NCBI GenBank assembly: GCA_964627535.1 | Contig: CAZVJW010000015.1 | Location: 13,451 to 77,450, forward strand | Origin: UBA1447 sp964627535 | GTDB taxonomy: Bacteria > Bacillota > Clostridia > Oscillospirales > Acutalibacteraceae | Length of the DNA: 64,000 nt | Reading direction: 5' to 3' | Part shown: positions 51,956 to 62,900 of the stretch, one piece after another | How the letters are laid out: each line of letters begins with the position of its first letter | Numbering within the stretch: position 1 is the stretch's first letter | Made by a program: the position numbers and the translations under genes | The notes under the pieces: generated by a model | The model's database searches: none | What the model was told of the DNA's origin: nothing | What the model saw: the letters and a program-made list of their open reading frames with translations, nothing else

Positions 51956-52894
51956 TCAGGCAATGCTGTTTAAAAAGTCAACCGTAACCGCTCCAAGCTC
52001 TGCCGCCTTATTTTCATTGCTCATATGGCCGCCGCCCTTCACCATGTAAAGGGTTGCCTGCGGCAGCGCGGCAATTGTTTCGTCAATCATACTCTTGGGC
52101 AGGGTGTTGTCTTTTTCGCCTTCAATCAAAAGAATCGGCATTTTAAGCTTCGGCAGTGCTGTCATATCCGTAGGTGCTGTATTCGCGGTCATAAAGGTCA
52201 TGCCCGCTCCGGTACCCTCAATTTGAAGCGGAGCGGTTACCTTTTCCACATCATATTTCAGCCCAAACGGCATATCAACGGCAATGTACCCGACAGCCAG
52301 CCCCGCAATCAATTTGGGGGCAGAAGCGGCGAATTTGAAAAAAGCGGTATATATCGAACCCATCAGCTTTGAAGTGACAACCGGTTTCAGATAAGCAGGG
52401 AACGAGGTGTTCGGTGCCGGGCAGTAGAGCAGCAGCCCTGCGATTTCCGGATGTTTTACCGCGATGTTCATCGCCACACCCCCGCCCATGGAGTGCCCCG
52501 CAATGTTCCATGTGTTCAGCGGCGCTATGCTTTCCATTAAGCTTACGATCAACTCCTCCCTTGGGATAACAGTGGTATCAGCGTTTTCTCTGCTGCTGTA
52601 GCCGAAATTCGGAAGGTCGGCCAGCACGCAGGTATATCCGGCCTTTATCATTTCGGCCGTCATGTTCTCCCATGAATAGGTTGAGACAAGAAACCCGTGC
52701 AAAAACAGTATCCTGCCTTTTTGCTGCCCTTGCGCCTCAAAAACACGGTAGTGGATTTTGTAGTCCCCGCTGGTATAAAATTGGCTGTTCTCAAATGGTT
52801 TTTCCGCCGGTGCGGCTGCCGCGAAAGCGGCAAATGACAACACGATGGCAAAGACAAGGGCAAGAGCGGTTGATTTTAGAATCTTTTTTTTCAT
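51956..52894 (-). CDS. Secreted or membrane-anchored alpha/beta hydrolase
   Basis: 312 aa. Residues 1-29 are a signal peptide or anchor (MKKKILKSTALALVFAIVLS then Ala-rich). The fold motifs are LFLHGFLVSTYSW (oxyanion loop), nucleophile S135 in AGHSMGGGV, D262 in IEGEKDNTLP and H290 in GGGHMSNE, so the catalytic triad is complete. Likely an esterase or lipase-type enzyme on the outside of the cell; substrate unknown. AAGGTGAG precedes the start. It follows the small gene at 52897 by two bases, so the two are probably coupled. Confidence 0.9.
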   Translation of the reverse strand: MKKKILKSTALALVFAIVLSFAAFAAAAPAEKPFENSQFYTSGDYKIHYRVFEAQGQQKGRILFLHGFLVSTYSWENMTAEMIKAGYTCVLADLPNFGYSSRENADTTVIPREELIVSLMESIAPLNTWNIAGHSMGGGVAMNIAVKHPEIAGLLLYCPAPNTSFPAYLKPVVTSKLMGSIYTAFFKFAASAPKLIAGLAVGYIAVDMPFGLKYDVEKVTAPLQIEGTGAGMTFMTANTAPTDMTALPKLKMPILLIEGEKDNTLPKSMIDETIAALPQATLYMVKGGGHMSNENKAAELGAVTVDFLNSIA

Positions 52895-52896
52895 TT

Positions 52897-53424
52897 TTAC
52901 TCACCTTCCTTTAAATAATAATTGATTATCTTTAAGCTTTCATCGCTTAAATTCAAATAATCCTCCGGTGCTTTCATTGTCTCCCGCAAGAGAAATTCAA
53001 GCGACCATCTGTCGGAATACGGCTTTGCCTGTTCGTCTCGAAAAGGGTTCGCCGCCAGAAGCTCTAAAATCTCTTTTGTAAGTTCCGTTTTATTTTGCCG
53101 GAATATTCTCTTCATCATAAAAATTAAGCTGTATTTGTATGTATTCAAGCTGCCGAATACTGCCCTTCTGACAGTGCCGTTCTTTTCGATTATTTCGAGA
53201 AGCCGGCTTTTGTTTTTCTTGTGTAAAAGAAAACGGCAGATGCAGCGGGCATAGGCAGCCGAAACTGCTTTGTTTATGCTTAGCTTGTCTTCATTTTCGG
53301 CCAATAAATTCGTGCAGAATTTTTCGGCCTCATCAGGATTATCTGCTGTCAAAGCATCAATACCGGCAGCTGTTTCCCGTTCGTACAATATAATGTTATC
53401 GTTCATATTCATGTTATATTCCAT
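52897..53424 (-). CDS. Hypothetical protein, helical
   Basis: 175 aa with no recognised family. The sequence is mostly predicted helix (NPDEAEKFCTNLLAENED, KTELTKEILELLAANPF) and lacks membrane segments and a signal peptide. The start may instead be the ATG four codons in (53410-53412), since TGGAA lies better placed for it. It is adjacent to the alpha/beta hydrolase gene on the same strand, and about 57 bases from murD2. Function unknown. Confidence 0.7.
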   Translation of the reverse strand: MEYNMNMNDNIILYERETAAGIDALTADNPDEAEKFCTNLLAENEDKLSINKAVSAAYARCICRFLLHKKNKSRLLEIIEKNGTVRRAVFGSLNTYKYSLIFMMKRIFRQNKTELTKEILELLAANPFRDEQAKPYSDRWSLEFLLRETMKAPEDYLNLSDESLKIINYYLKEGE

Positions 53425-53481
53425 TCAATTAAGCATATATTTCAGGTGCACATAAAATTATTGACCTCTGAAATATAACAT

Positions 53482-54786
53482 CTATCCTCTATATTCCCGC
53501 ACAAGCCGCTTGAAATGCTCTCCTCTTTCAGTAAAGTCTTTATAAGTATTATAGCTTGATGCGGCAGGCGAAAGAAGGCAGCTTTTTCCTTTTTCCGTCA
53601 GTTCATAGGCAAACGCAACAGCTTGTTCCATATTATCCGCAAAAACAATCTTCATTCCCGTGTGTCTATCTAAGAACATTTTACCGATGGAATGCCCTGT
53701 ATCCGGCAGGCAAATCAGATTTTGAATTCCGCTTGTCTCAAGCTCGTCTAAAAACCAGGAATAATCAATGCCTCTATCCATTCCGCCGATAATCAGACTG
53801 TCCACATTCTCAAGCGCTTCAACATTCAGCATTACCGATGCCGGTATTGTAGCAATGCTGTCGTTATAAAACATAATTCCTTTAAAAACGCCGACCGGTT
53901 CCATACGATGGGAAATACCCTCGAATTTCTCTATCCCTTTTTTTATCGATTCATCATCTATCCCCAAGCATCGCGCAGCCGCCGCGGCAAAAAGTATATC
54001 CTGTTGGTTATGTTTCCCCTTCAGTCTATCATTAAGACCGGTTAGCATTTTGAGAAACTCAGATTTTTCCCCATCCTTTGAACTCACCGGTATTGTTCGA
54101 GCCTTCACATCGCTCAGGTCAAAAAACTCACTTAAATCCTGATCCGGGTTATATACAAAAAAGTCGTTTTCATTTTGAAAACGATAAATATTCAGTTTTG
54201 CGTTCACATATCCCATCATACCATTATAATGGTCAAGATGTTCCTCATATATATTTGTCAGCACTGCGATATGGGGTGATGCCTTAACAAATTCTAACTG
54301 ATGAGAAGACATTTCAATTACCGCTGTTTTACCCTCAATATCCTCAAGACTGTCAAAAACGGGCACGCCAATATTCCCGATTAGACAAGTTGATTTGCCT
54401 GCTGCCCGCAGTATATCAAAAACCAGTGTTGAAGTCGTGGTTTTTCCCTTTGTTCCCGTAATTCCTACTTTTTCACACGGTGCAAAGCGCAAAAATAAAT
54501 CCATTTGCCCTGTAATTTCAACCAATTCAGGAACATTTATTGAGCGCATGGATATTCCCGGGCTTTGCATAACCAAGTCATATTTAATCAAAGATTCGAG
54601 ATAGTTATCCCCTGTAAACAAATCAACAAATTCATCCTTAACTTCCAAACTTCTTTGGTCGGCAATACCTACCTGCATTTTCGGGTAATGCTTTCTTATA
54701 AATTCATAGGTTGAGCGTCCTTCGCGTCCAAAACCTAAAATCAATACACTGCGGTTTTTATAATAATCAATCAGCTTCTGATACAT
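53482..54786 (-). CDS. murD2: UDP-N-acetylmuramoyl-L-alanine--L-glutamate ligase (MurD2-type Mur ligase)
   Basis: 434 aa from ATG 54784-54786, with GGAGATG 7 bases upstream; it overlaps the murL end by 20 bases. SVLILGFGREGRSTYEF binds the nucleotide sugar, GITGTKGKTTT (residues 108-118) the ATP, and EMSSHQLEF, NIYEEHLDHY and SHRMEPVG are Mur-ligase motifs. Ordinary MurD adds D-glutamate. In the alternative route described in Xanthomonas, MurD2 adds L-glutamate and MurL then epimerises it. The overlap with a MurL-like gene is why the MurD2 role is preferred here; canonical MurD activity cannot be excluded. Confidence 0.87.
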   Translation of the reverse strand: MYQKLIDYYKNRSVLILGFGREGRSTYEFIRKHYPKMQVGIADQRSLEVKDEFVDLFTGDNYLESLIKYDLVMQSPGISMRSINVPELVEITGQMDLFLRFAPCEKVGITGTKGKTTTSTLVFDILRAAGKSTCLIGNIGVPVFDSLEDIEGKTAVIEMSSHQLEFVKASPHIAVLTNIYEEHLDHYNGMMGYVNAKLNIYRFQNENDFFVYNPDQDLSEFFDLSDVKARTIPVSSKDGEKSEFLKMLTGLNDRLKGKHNQQDILFAAAAARCLGIDDESIKKGIEKFEGISHRMEPVGVFKGIMFYNDSIATIPASVMLNVEALENVDSLIIGGMDRGIDYSWFLDELETSGIQNLICLPDTGHSIGKMFLDRHTGMKIVFADNMEQAVAFAYELTEKGKSCLLSPAASSYNTYKDFTERGEHFKRLVREYRG

Positions 54787-56173
54787 ATTTATACATCTCC
54801 ATGACATATTTTTTGAATTTCTCGGGTATATTATTTTCTTCGTTAAATTCACTTAATAACTCAGATTTGTTTCTGCCGCAATCGTTTTTTTGATTTTCCA
54901 TGTAATTTTTTAACAAAAACGGCAGTTCAATTCCGCTTGCAGTATATCTTTTAGCTGTCATTTCCAGCGCGCAGCAAACTTCCTCAACCGTCCCGATGCA
55001 TTCAAACGGTTTCTCATTTGAAAAGCCGACAAGTCCGTCAAAATCTTTTTGGCGTTCTTCCTTTGCCAACATATCACAGCCAAAAGCTTCAAGCACTTTG
55101 TCTCTCTCAAAAAAAGGCGAAATAATGATATAAACATAAAGGCACTTTGCGCATTTACAGCACCAAACATTCTTTTTGCTGCCGGCGTTGCAGCTTCTAA
55201 AAATCGGCAAATATTCTCTAAATGCGGCGAATTGTTTAGAAATTTGCAATTCGTTAAACGCCCGCATTAAACTAAAATACTTTGTATGATCGCCGAAATG
55301 CTTGTTTATATATTCATTAAAATCGCTTTCAAATTCATAACTCTTTGAATATTGATGGTTAATCTCTGTTCCGTTAATATTTACCTCGTTCGCGCTTGAT
55401 TCGTTTGAAAGAACAACATGCTCCGCACCGGTAATATAGGCGCAATAATAGCTTAAAAAAGCGATAATTGCCGATAATGGTGTATGCCCATTAAAAAAGC
55501 CTTCCGCATTTCTTTGAAGCAATTCATTGTCAATTGTGCGGAAAGTTTTTATTATATTCTTCTCTTTGTATCCGGCTATAAAAGCGGACTCGGTTCGCGC
55601 AAGCTGGTCATTTACTGTGAAGCAAAGGTTTTGCTCACTCAACTCACGAAGCAATTCCAGCGTAACAATCGAATCTTTACCGCCCCCGACGGGAATAATG
55701 TTAATGCCGCTCGAATTAAAACTTTCATTGTTCGTTTCAGCGTCGGCGCTGAGCATGGTTGTTGGCGTAAAATCATTTTCGATTTTAACAAATGTTCCCA
55801 TATCTGTTTCTATTCCGTTAATATAAAACAACTCTGCCAACCCGTTAAACCACAGCTTTTTCCACCACCGCTTGTCCTCTTCGCTTAAAACACCGCATCT
55901 GACCATAAATTTCGGCGGGCAGGCGCACTTCCAATAGCTGACTGCTTCCGTAAGTCCCAAAGCAAAAATAATTGCCCGGGCTTCATGGCTGTCAAAAGCA
56001 TTGATAAGCTTTAAATTATCTGTTTTTATTTTAATTTCGGGATGAAAATCGCAAAGGCCGTCTATCGAAAAATCGAATCTGATATCAATTTGCCCGTCTT
56101 CAGCCGCAACATTAAACCCGTCATACGAAAAGACAGGATAATCAGCTCTAAAACGTTGAAATTTTTTGTTCAT
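54767..56173 (-). CDS. murL: UDP-N-acetyl-muramoyl-L-alanyl-L-glutamate epimerase (MurL)
   Basis: 468 aa, a usual length for MurL. IIPVGGGKDSIVTLELL (GGGKDS at 163-168) is a PP-loop-like ATP-binding motif and HVVLSNESSANEVN is a conserved stretch. WCCKCAKCLYVY brings three Cys together, perhaps for a metal. The enzyme inverts the alpha-carbon of L-Glu already attached to UDP-MurNAc-L-Ala, with ATP, giving the D-Glu needed for peptidoglycan. It overlaps the ligase gene, as expected for successive steps. The cell may therefore depend less on glutamate racemase. Confidence 0.87.
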   Translation of the reverse strand: MNKKFQRFRADYPVFSYDGFNVAAEDGQIDIRFDFSIDGLCDFHPEIKIKTDNLKLINAFDSHEARAIIFALGLTEAVSYWKCACPPKFMVRCGVLSEEDKRWWKKLWFNGLAELFYINGIETDMGTFVKIENDFTPTTMLSADAETNNESFNSSGINIIPVGGGKDSIVTLELLRELSEQNLCFTVNDQLARTESAFIAGYKEKNIIKTFRTIDNELLQRNAEGFFNGHTPLSAIIAFLSYYCAYITGAEHVVLSNESSANEVNINGTEINHQYSKSYEFESDFNEYINKHFGDHTKYFSLMRAFNELQISKQFAAFREYLPIFRSCNAGSKKNVWCCKCAKCLYVYIIISPFFERDKVLEAFGCDMLAKEERQKDFDGLVGFSNEKPFECIGTVEEVCCALEMTAKRYTASGIELPFLLKNYMENQKNDCGRNKSELLSEFNEENNIPEKFKKYVMEMYKYVSEAD

Positions 56174-56199
56174 ATGGCCTCACCGCTTTCACAATCTGA

Positions 56200-56228
56200 A
56201 TTATAACAGAACACGGTAAATACTTCAA
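56200..56228 (-). promoter_or_regulatory. Promoter of murL-murD2 operon
   Basis: Minus strand TTGAAG (56223-56228), 17 bases, TATAAT (56200-56205), about 25 bases from the murL start codon. Confidence 0.6.
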
Positions 56229-56417
56229 CAAAATTTGACAGGTGCCAAACATCTTCAACCCGTTATCCCGATATTTGAATTAAATCCGGTTAAGGCAAAT
56301 TGTATAAAAAATTTTAATAAAAACATCTATTTTTATAATTTATAATTTAAATTTAATTTTTTGTGATATATTTATTTTGTATCAGTATAGCCACATTATT
56401 AAAAGTGAGGTATTGTT

Positions 56418-56930
56418 ATGAAAAAGCAAATCAAAAAATGTCTAAGCGTTATCATGGTCGCCGCTTTAATGGCCGGCGTTATTTCGCCATCCTTCTTCGC
56501 GGATGATATCATCACGCATGTGGTTGATATTTATGCAAACGGCACCCCTGTAACTACGCAGATTTCTCTGATGGAAAGCGATACGCTGCAGCTTACGCCT
56601 ACACTTATAGATTGCAGCATGCCCTCGGGGGGTTATTTCTATTGGGAGAGTGAAACGCCGGTTCTCGCTTCGGTTGACCAAACCGGTCTGCTGAGGGCTC
56701 ATGACAGTTCAAAGGGAGCTGTCTTAAGGCTTTGGATTGATAATGATATCCGCACGATTCCGATTGTCGGCGGCACGTTGGCGACTGCTATTGAAGCGCT
56801 CTTTAACGGCATGGATGTTGACGCAATGGATGCTGAAGGTATTCTGAATGTTGTCGAAACCGGTGCTGCTGTTTTACCCGGTGACCTGGCGGAGGGTTTG
56901 ATTGACAAACTGCGCACAAAACTTAACTAG
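56418..56930 (+). CDS. N-terminal part of giant secreted Ig-like protein, ends at in-frame TAG
   Basis: 170 aa from ATG 56418 after GTGAGGT. It opens with a signal peptide (KKCLSVIMVAALMAGVISPS). The rest resembles the start of a BIG2-type Ig-like domain (WESETPVLASVDQTGLL) with a helical insertion. The frame stops at TAG 56928-56930 and then continues open, in the same frame, for 2257 more codons. The next ORF has no ribosome site or signal peptide of its own, so this piece supplies export for the whole protein if the TAG is read through. Confidence 0.8.
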   Translation: MKKQIKKCLSVIMVAALMAGVISPSFFADDIITHVVDIYANGTPVTTQISLMESDTLQLTPTLIDCSMPSGGYFYWESETPVLASVDQTGLLRAHDSSKGAVLRLWIDNDIRTIPIVGGTLATAIEALFNGMDVDAMDAEGILNVVETGAAVLPGDLAEGLIDKLRTKLN

Positions 56931-59900
56931 TTGGACACCGGCATAAAAGTAACCCTGTTCGATGCCGCCGGCAATGTGCGCGCTACCGACGAGATTAGGG
57001 TACTGGTTACAAAATCAACCGCTATTACCGCGGATTTCTTCCCGAACGGCACAACTATTACCAACAAAGCGCAGGTTCCCTCGACCGTTGAAGTGGGTTA
57101 CTCTTTCCAACTTCAAGCGGTTACCACTCCGATGCGGCTGCACATGGGTGTCAACTATACAATAAAGACGGGCCAAGAATTCGCAACTCTTTCCGACACA
57201 GGGCTCGCAACCTTTACCGCTCCGGGCGATGTAACTTTAATGGTATCCCCCGATGTAAAAGGTTTTATGGATAATGTTCTTAAGTACGCAGATCTCGTCG
57301 GCGATAATCCGGAACAAATTGCAAGCACAGTTGCCGGTTTATTAAGTAAACTGGGTGTGCCGATTTCAACCGATATCATGAAATATGTGCTTTGGGGACT
57401 TTTATATCTCGTCGGCACCGATAATGTCGTCCAATGGTCCGAAGGCGCAATTTCGACTGTCGCAAATTATCTCCTTAAACTCGGTACGAATGACACCGTT
57501 ACTGTGCATGTGGTTGACAACCTCCCGGTAACAAGCTTTACGATTGCCGGCACAACAACCGTTCAGGAAGGTGCCACGCAGCAACTTGCAGCCGCCACCC
57601 TTGTTCCGAAAGGCGCCACAACACAGGGCATCAATTGGCAATCCGGCAATTCCGGTTATATCGGCATCGGCTCATCCACCGGCTTAATGACCGGTCGTGA
57701 CGCCGGTTCCGGCTCCGGTTCAAGGTCAACCACCGTTACCGCGGTACTTGACGGCGTTTCGGTTTCAAAAGGCGTCACCGTAACCGGCAAAAACCTAAGC
57801 GCTGTCTGTGAGGTTGAAATAACCGGCCCCGCCGTCGCGCTCATCGGTGCAATGACACAAATGGCTGCAAAAACTTACCCGTCCCGCTTGATACCGGTAA
57901 TTACCTGGGGCATTCTCGCGGACGACGGCACCACGGAGCTTTTTGCCACAACAACCGCTTCAGCCGAAAACAGCATCGCCAGAATTAATAAAAACGGCAT
58001 TCTGACGCCGCTTGAAGGAGGCACCGTAACTGTTATTGCTAAAACAAGCGAAACGGTCAAGACCTATTATAAGGTTTTTGTCGGTACACTCGTGACAGGC
58101 ATCGCTATTCAGGAAGCGCCGAATGTCGCGGTTCCCGTATCCACTTCTGTCAGTTATAAGAGTATGTCGGCAACCCTTCATCCGGTTTTCACACCGGCAG
58201 ATGCAACCAATAAAAAAATTTATTGGACTTCAAGCACCGGCGACATTTCTGTTGATGCCAACGGAGTCTGCACCCCCACAAAAAATTCCGCATGCTATGC
58301 GGTGATTACGGCAACCACACAGGATGGCGGTTTTGTGGCCACCTGCGTTGTTTCGTTCGCAAACTACCCTGTGACCGGAATTACACTTGACAAATCCTCT
58401 GTCGACCTTAACGAAGGCGGCACAAGCAAACTCACAGAAACCATTACGCCAAAGGGATTTATCGGCATCGGCGCCGCAAGCATTAAGGATGTTTTTTGGA
58501 CATCATCGGCCGCAAATATCGCCACCGTCAGCGGCGGAACAGTTACCGCTGTTTACCCGGGTGACGCAGTGATAACGGCAACCACGGTTGACGGGTTTAA
58601 GACAGCTGCCTGCACCGTTAAAGTCCGGGCTGATAAAACCGACCTTAACGCCATGATCAGTCTTGTTACCGGAACCAATCTTAACCCGGATAATTTCCCG
58701 CCCGAGGACTTTGCAGCATTCACCGAAGCGCTGCAGGAAGCGCTTGATATTCAAGTGCTTGAACTCGCAACCCAGGCGCAGTGTGATGCCGCGACGCGTT
58801 TTCTTGCGGCAAACTTCAACGCGCTCAACCAATACAGCCCCCTTCGTGGAATTGAAATAACTTATGACGGCGCTCCCGCGCCCGACTATAAATCTTACAA
58901 GGTAGGGATCTTCCAAATCTACTCAAACCAGTCTTTGCAGTTTTCACAGACAATTACTCCCGCGGATGCCGATTACAAATCCATCACCTGGAGCTCAAGC
59001 AATTCGAAAATGGATGTCGACGGCAACGGAAAATGCAACCCGAATACAAACAATGCCACATGGTCGGTGATTACCGTCACGGCCGAGGATTATTTGGGCA
59101 ATAAATATACGGACAGTGTTCATGTGGCCTTTGCCAATGTGCTCGCAACCGGCATAAGCCTTAATACCAATTCGATAAACAACGCGCTTATCCACAACAC
59201 AACCCAGTTAACAGCCACCGTTACCCCTACCGGTACGCCGCTGATAGGCGCGGACATCACCGATGTTCAGTGGATTTCGGACAATCCGGCTGTTGCAACC
59301 GTAAGCGATACCGGCCTGATCACCTATGTGGGCCCAGGTTCCGCCACAATTTCGGCAAAAACGAGGGATGGCGGATTTACGGCAACCTGCGGGGTTACGG
59401 TATTTATCAATAAAACCCTGCTTAAGGCGGCTTTGGATACGGTCAACAACGCGAACCTGAATTTCGAACGGTATACACCTGTCACCAGAGATGCGTTGTA
59501 TGTGGCCATGATAAGGGCGCAGCAGGTTTATGACAACCCGGATGCCCTTCAGACGGATATCGATTCCGCAACCGCGCAGCTGAACGCTGCTTACAGCGGC
59601 CTTGTGTTATATATCTATATCAACAGCGTCACCATTTGGAACGGCGACAATGCTGCGGGAGACTTTGTTTCCAAAAATGTAACACTGCTTCAAAATTACA
59701 CCAACCAGACAATAGACCTCACCCTGCGGCTCAGCCCGCTCGATTCCTATTACGAAAGCATTGTCTGGACTTCAAACAGTTCTGCCGTCAGTGTTGACCA
59801 GAACGGTGTATGCCGGCCGACTGCCAATTCCGCATGCTTTGCGCTGATAACCGTCACGGTTACAACCTACTACGGCAGAACGGTTACCGACAGCGTTTAC

Positions 59901-62900
59901 GTTGCTTTTGCCAACAACTCAGCCACCAGGGTTGATGTCACGCCGGCAACCATCAACGCGAGTGTCGGCAACACACCTCAAAACATCACCTATGTTGTCA
60001 AGAGCGTTGGCACGTTATCAACGGTTAACGCGACATTGCAAAATGTTATTTGGTCGAGTGATAATCCTGATTCTATTCCGGTAACCCAAAGCGGACAGGT
60101 TTCCTTCCTGAACGCCGGCGCGGCAACTATTAAGGTAACCTCTGTCGACGGCGGTGTCTACGGCACCTGCTATGTTGTTGTCAGCGGAGATAAAACAGCG
60201 CTTGCGGAAGCGATTGCCTACATCGACGCGCAGCATGTCAATGTTCAGGATTATGAGTACACAACAAGCACCGCGTTTTCAACTGCGTACGCTCATGCCG
60301 TCGAGGTATATAACGGTGTTACTTTTAACCAGCAGCAGATAGATGCCGCTACCGCCGGGCTGAACAGCACCTTTGCAGCTCTGCAGCCGTATATTCACAT
60401 GTCCAATCTTACAATCCTTCGAAACGGAACCCCTGCCCCGACTCATATTCCGTACAAAGTTGAACTGTGGCAACAATATAAAAACCAAAGCGTGCAGTTG
60501 AGTTACAGCTTCGCGCCTTCAAACGCAATGTATACATCCATTGTCTGGTCATCCAACGACAGCTCCATAACGGTTGATCAAACAGGCAAATGCAGCCCTT
60601 CGGTAGCGGAAGCCGGCGGCGCTCTTATTACGCTGAAAGCAACCGATCATTTCGGAAACATTATGACCGATACGGTTTTCGTGGCTTTTTCCAATTATCC
60701 GGTAACCGGGATATCAATTGATAAAACATCTCTCACCGCCACTGTTGGTGATGCCCCCGTAACAATCACCTCCAGCTTTACCCCAACCGGCACCTTCGGC
60801 GCAAGAGTGAAGAAGACCTACTGGACCTCGACCGATCCTTCCGTTGCGTCCGTGAGTCAAAGCGGAGTTGTCACTTATGCGGACGCTGGTCAGTGTGTTA
60901 TTACGGCCACTTCCTATGACGGCGATTTTTCAAAAACCTGCCCGGTGACGGTTTATGCCAACAAGGTGGCGTTAATCAACGCGATCAACGCCATCGTCAG
61001 TTTTAATCCGAACGAGGAACTGTACACACCCGCGAGCTGGGCCGTATTTATCGCCGCATTGGCAAACGCGCAAGCTGTAAGAGATGTCGTATATGCCAAA
61101 CAGGCCGATGTTGATGCCGCTAAAGCCGGCCTGCTTGCCGCGTTCGACGGGCTTGTCGAATATGTTCTGATTAACTCGGTTCAGGTTACCTATGACGGTG
61201 CCACAACAAACGGCTATGTCACAAAGGATGTGCCGTTGACAAGCACCTATCAAAGCCAGAGCATCCAGCTTGGATATGCCCTGTTCCCGGCCGACACCAC
61301 GCTCGGTACGGTCACCTGGGCTTCCGGCAGCTCCTCTATATCCGTGGACCAAAACGGCCTATGCAAGCCCACGGCAAACAACGCCTGTATGGCTGTTATC
61401 ACGGTAACCGCCACCGATTATAAAAACAATGTGCGCACCGGCAGCATCAATGTCACATTCGCCAACTATCCCGTTACCGGTGTCAGTGTCTCCCCGTCTT
61501 CCATTGCAACTGCTGTCAACGGAGGCACCGCAACCCTCACCGCGTCGGTGACACCCGCCGGCACCCTGGGTATCGGCTCGGCGAACTTTAAGGGGGTTAA
61601 CTGGTCAAGCAGCAATTCTTCTGTTGCGACAGTAACTTCCGGCGGTGTTGTTTCCTACCATAATTCCGGAACTGTTTCCATTATCGCGACGACACTGGAC
61701 GGCGGCTTTACAGCAAGCTGCGAAATAACGGTCAGTGCCGAGAAGACAGCGCTTTTAGCCGCTATCAGCACCCTTGGCACCCTGCAGCAAACGCACAGCA
61801 CCCCGGAAAGCTGGACGGCTATGATGCTGGTTTACAATGTTTCAAACACCGTTTACAACAATGCCCTTGCCACCCAGGCCGAAGTCGATACGGCCGCATC
61901 CAGCCTGATTGCCGCTTATGCGGCGCTGGTGCCCTATGTCTATGTCAATTCAGCCGCCATCAGTGTGGACGGTGTTGACCAAAACGGATTTGTTGTGGTG
62001 CATGTGCCTTCCGCCTCCGCTTATACTTCGTCAAGTGTCGCGTTGGGTGTTCTGTTCAACCCGGTGAACGCCATGTACGCCAATATCACCTGGTCAAGCA
62101 GCAGCGCCGGTGTATCGGTAACCCAGGCGGGCATAGCGAAACCGGCGGCAAATGCGGCTTGCTTCTCAACCGTAACCGCTCATATAACCGACAACTTCGG
62201 CAATACCTATACTGCCTCGGCGGTTGTTGCCTTTGTAAAGGTTGCAGCGACGTCCATCACAGTTTCGCCCGATGTTCTTTATGCCGCTATCAACTCCGGT
62301 ACAGTTCAATTAACGGCTGTCATGACCGGCGAAAACGGCTTGACACCGGATTTCAATACAATCGTATGGACCTCAAGCAATTCCGCTGTTGCCGCGGTGG
62401 ATCAAACAGGGCTTGTAACAATTGGTATCGGCGGGGTTGCAATCGTAACCGCTTCGACGCAGGCAGGCGAACTTTCAGCCTCCTGCACCGTAAACGTTAC
62501 GATCAGCAAAACAGCGCTGGCCAACATCATCAATCAGGTGATGCAGGCTGATTACAAGCAATATGACTATACCGCTGCCAGCTTTGCGGCTCTTACCGCG
62601 GCGCTGGTTAACGCAAGGGCGGTGTATGCCAGTTCTGTCTCGGACCAAAACACGGTTGACCAGGCCGCTGCCGCTCTCACAACGGCTCAAAACGGCCTTG
62701 TTGTTCACCATAACATCGAATCGATTGTTATTACCTATTCCGGTTCGGCCGCTGCCGATTACATTTCGCGTATCGTTCAAGTCTATCAGACCTACAACTC
62801 CCAGAGTGTTCAGCTTGGCGTAACGATTGCCCCGGCAAACGCGGAATATCTAAGCGTTGTTTGGAGCTCGAGCGCTTCCTCGGTGACGGTTGACCAGACA

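Noticed and set aside
56290..56400. AT-rich stretch upstream of the giant protein as promoter
   Set aside because: Several -10-like boxes are present, but none has a convincing -35 element at 16-18 bases, so no promoter was assigned.
62159..62551. Frame rich in Cys and Arg inside the giant repeat gene
   Set aside because: It is the out-of-frame reading of the repetitive Ig-like coding sequence; composition is that of a frame shadow.
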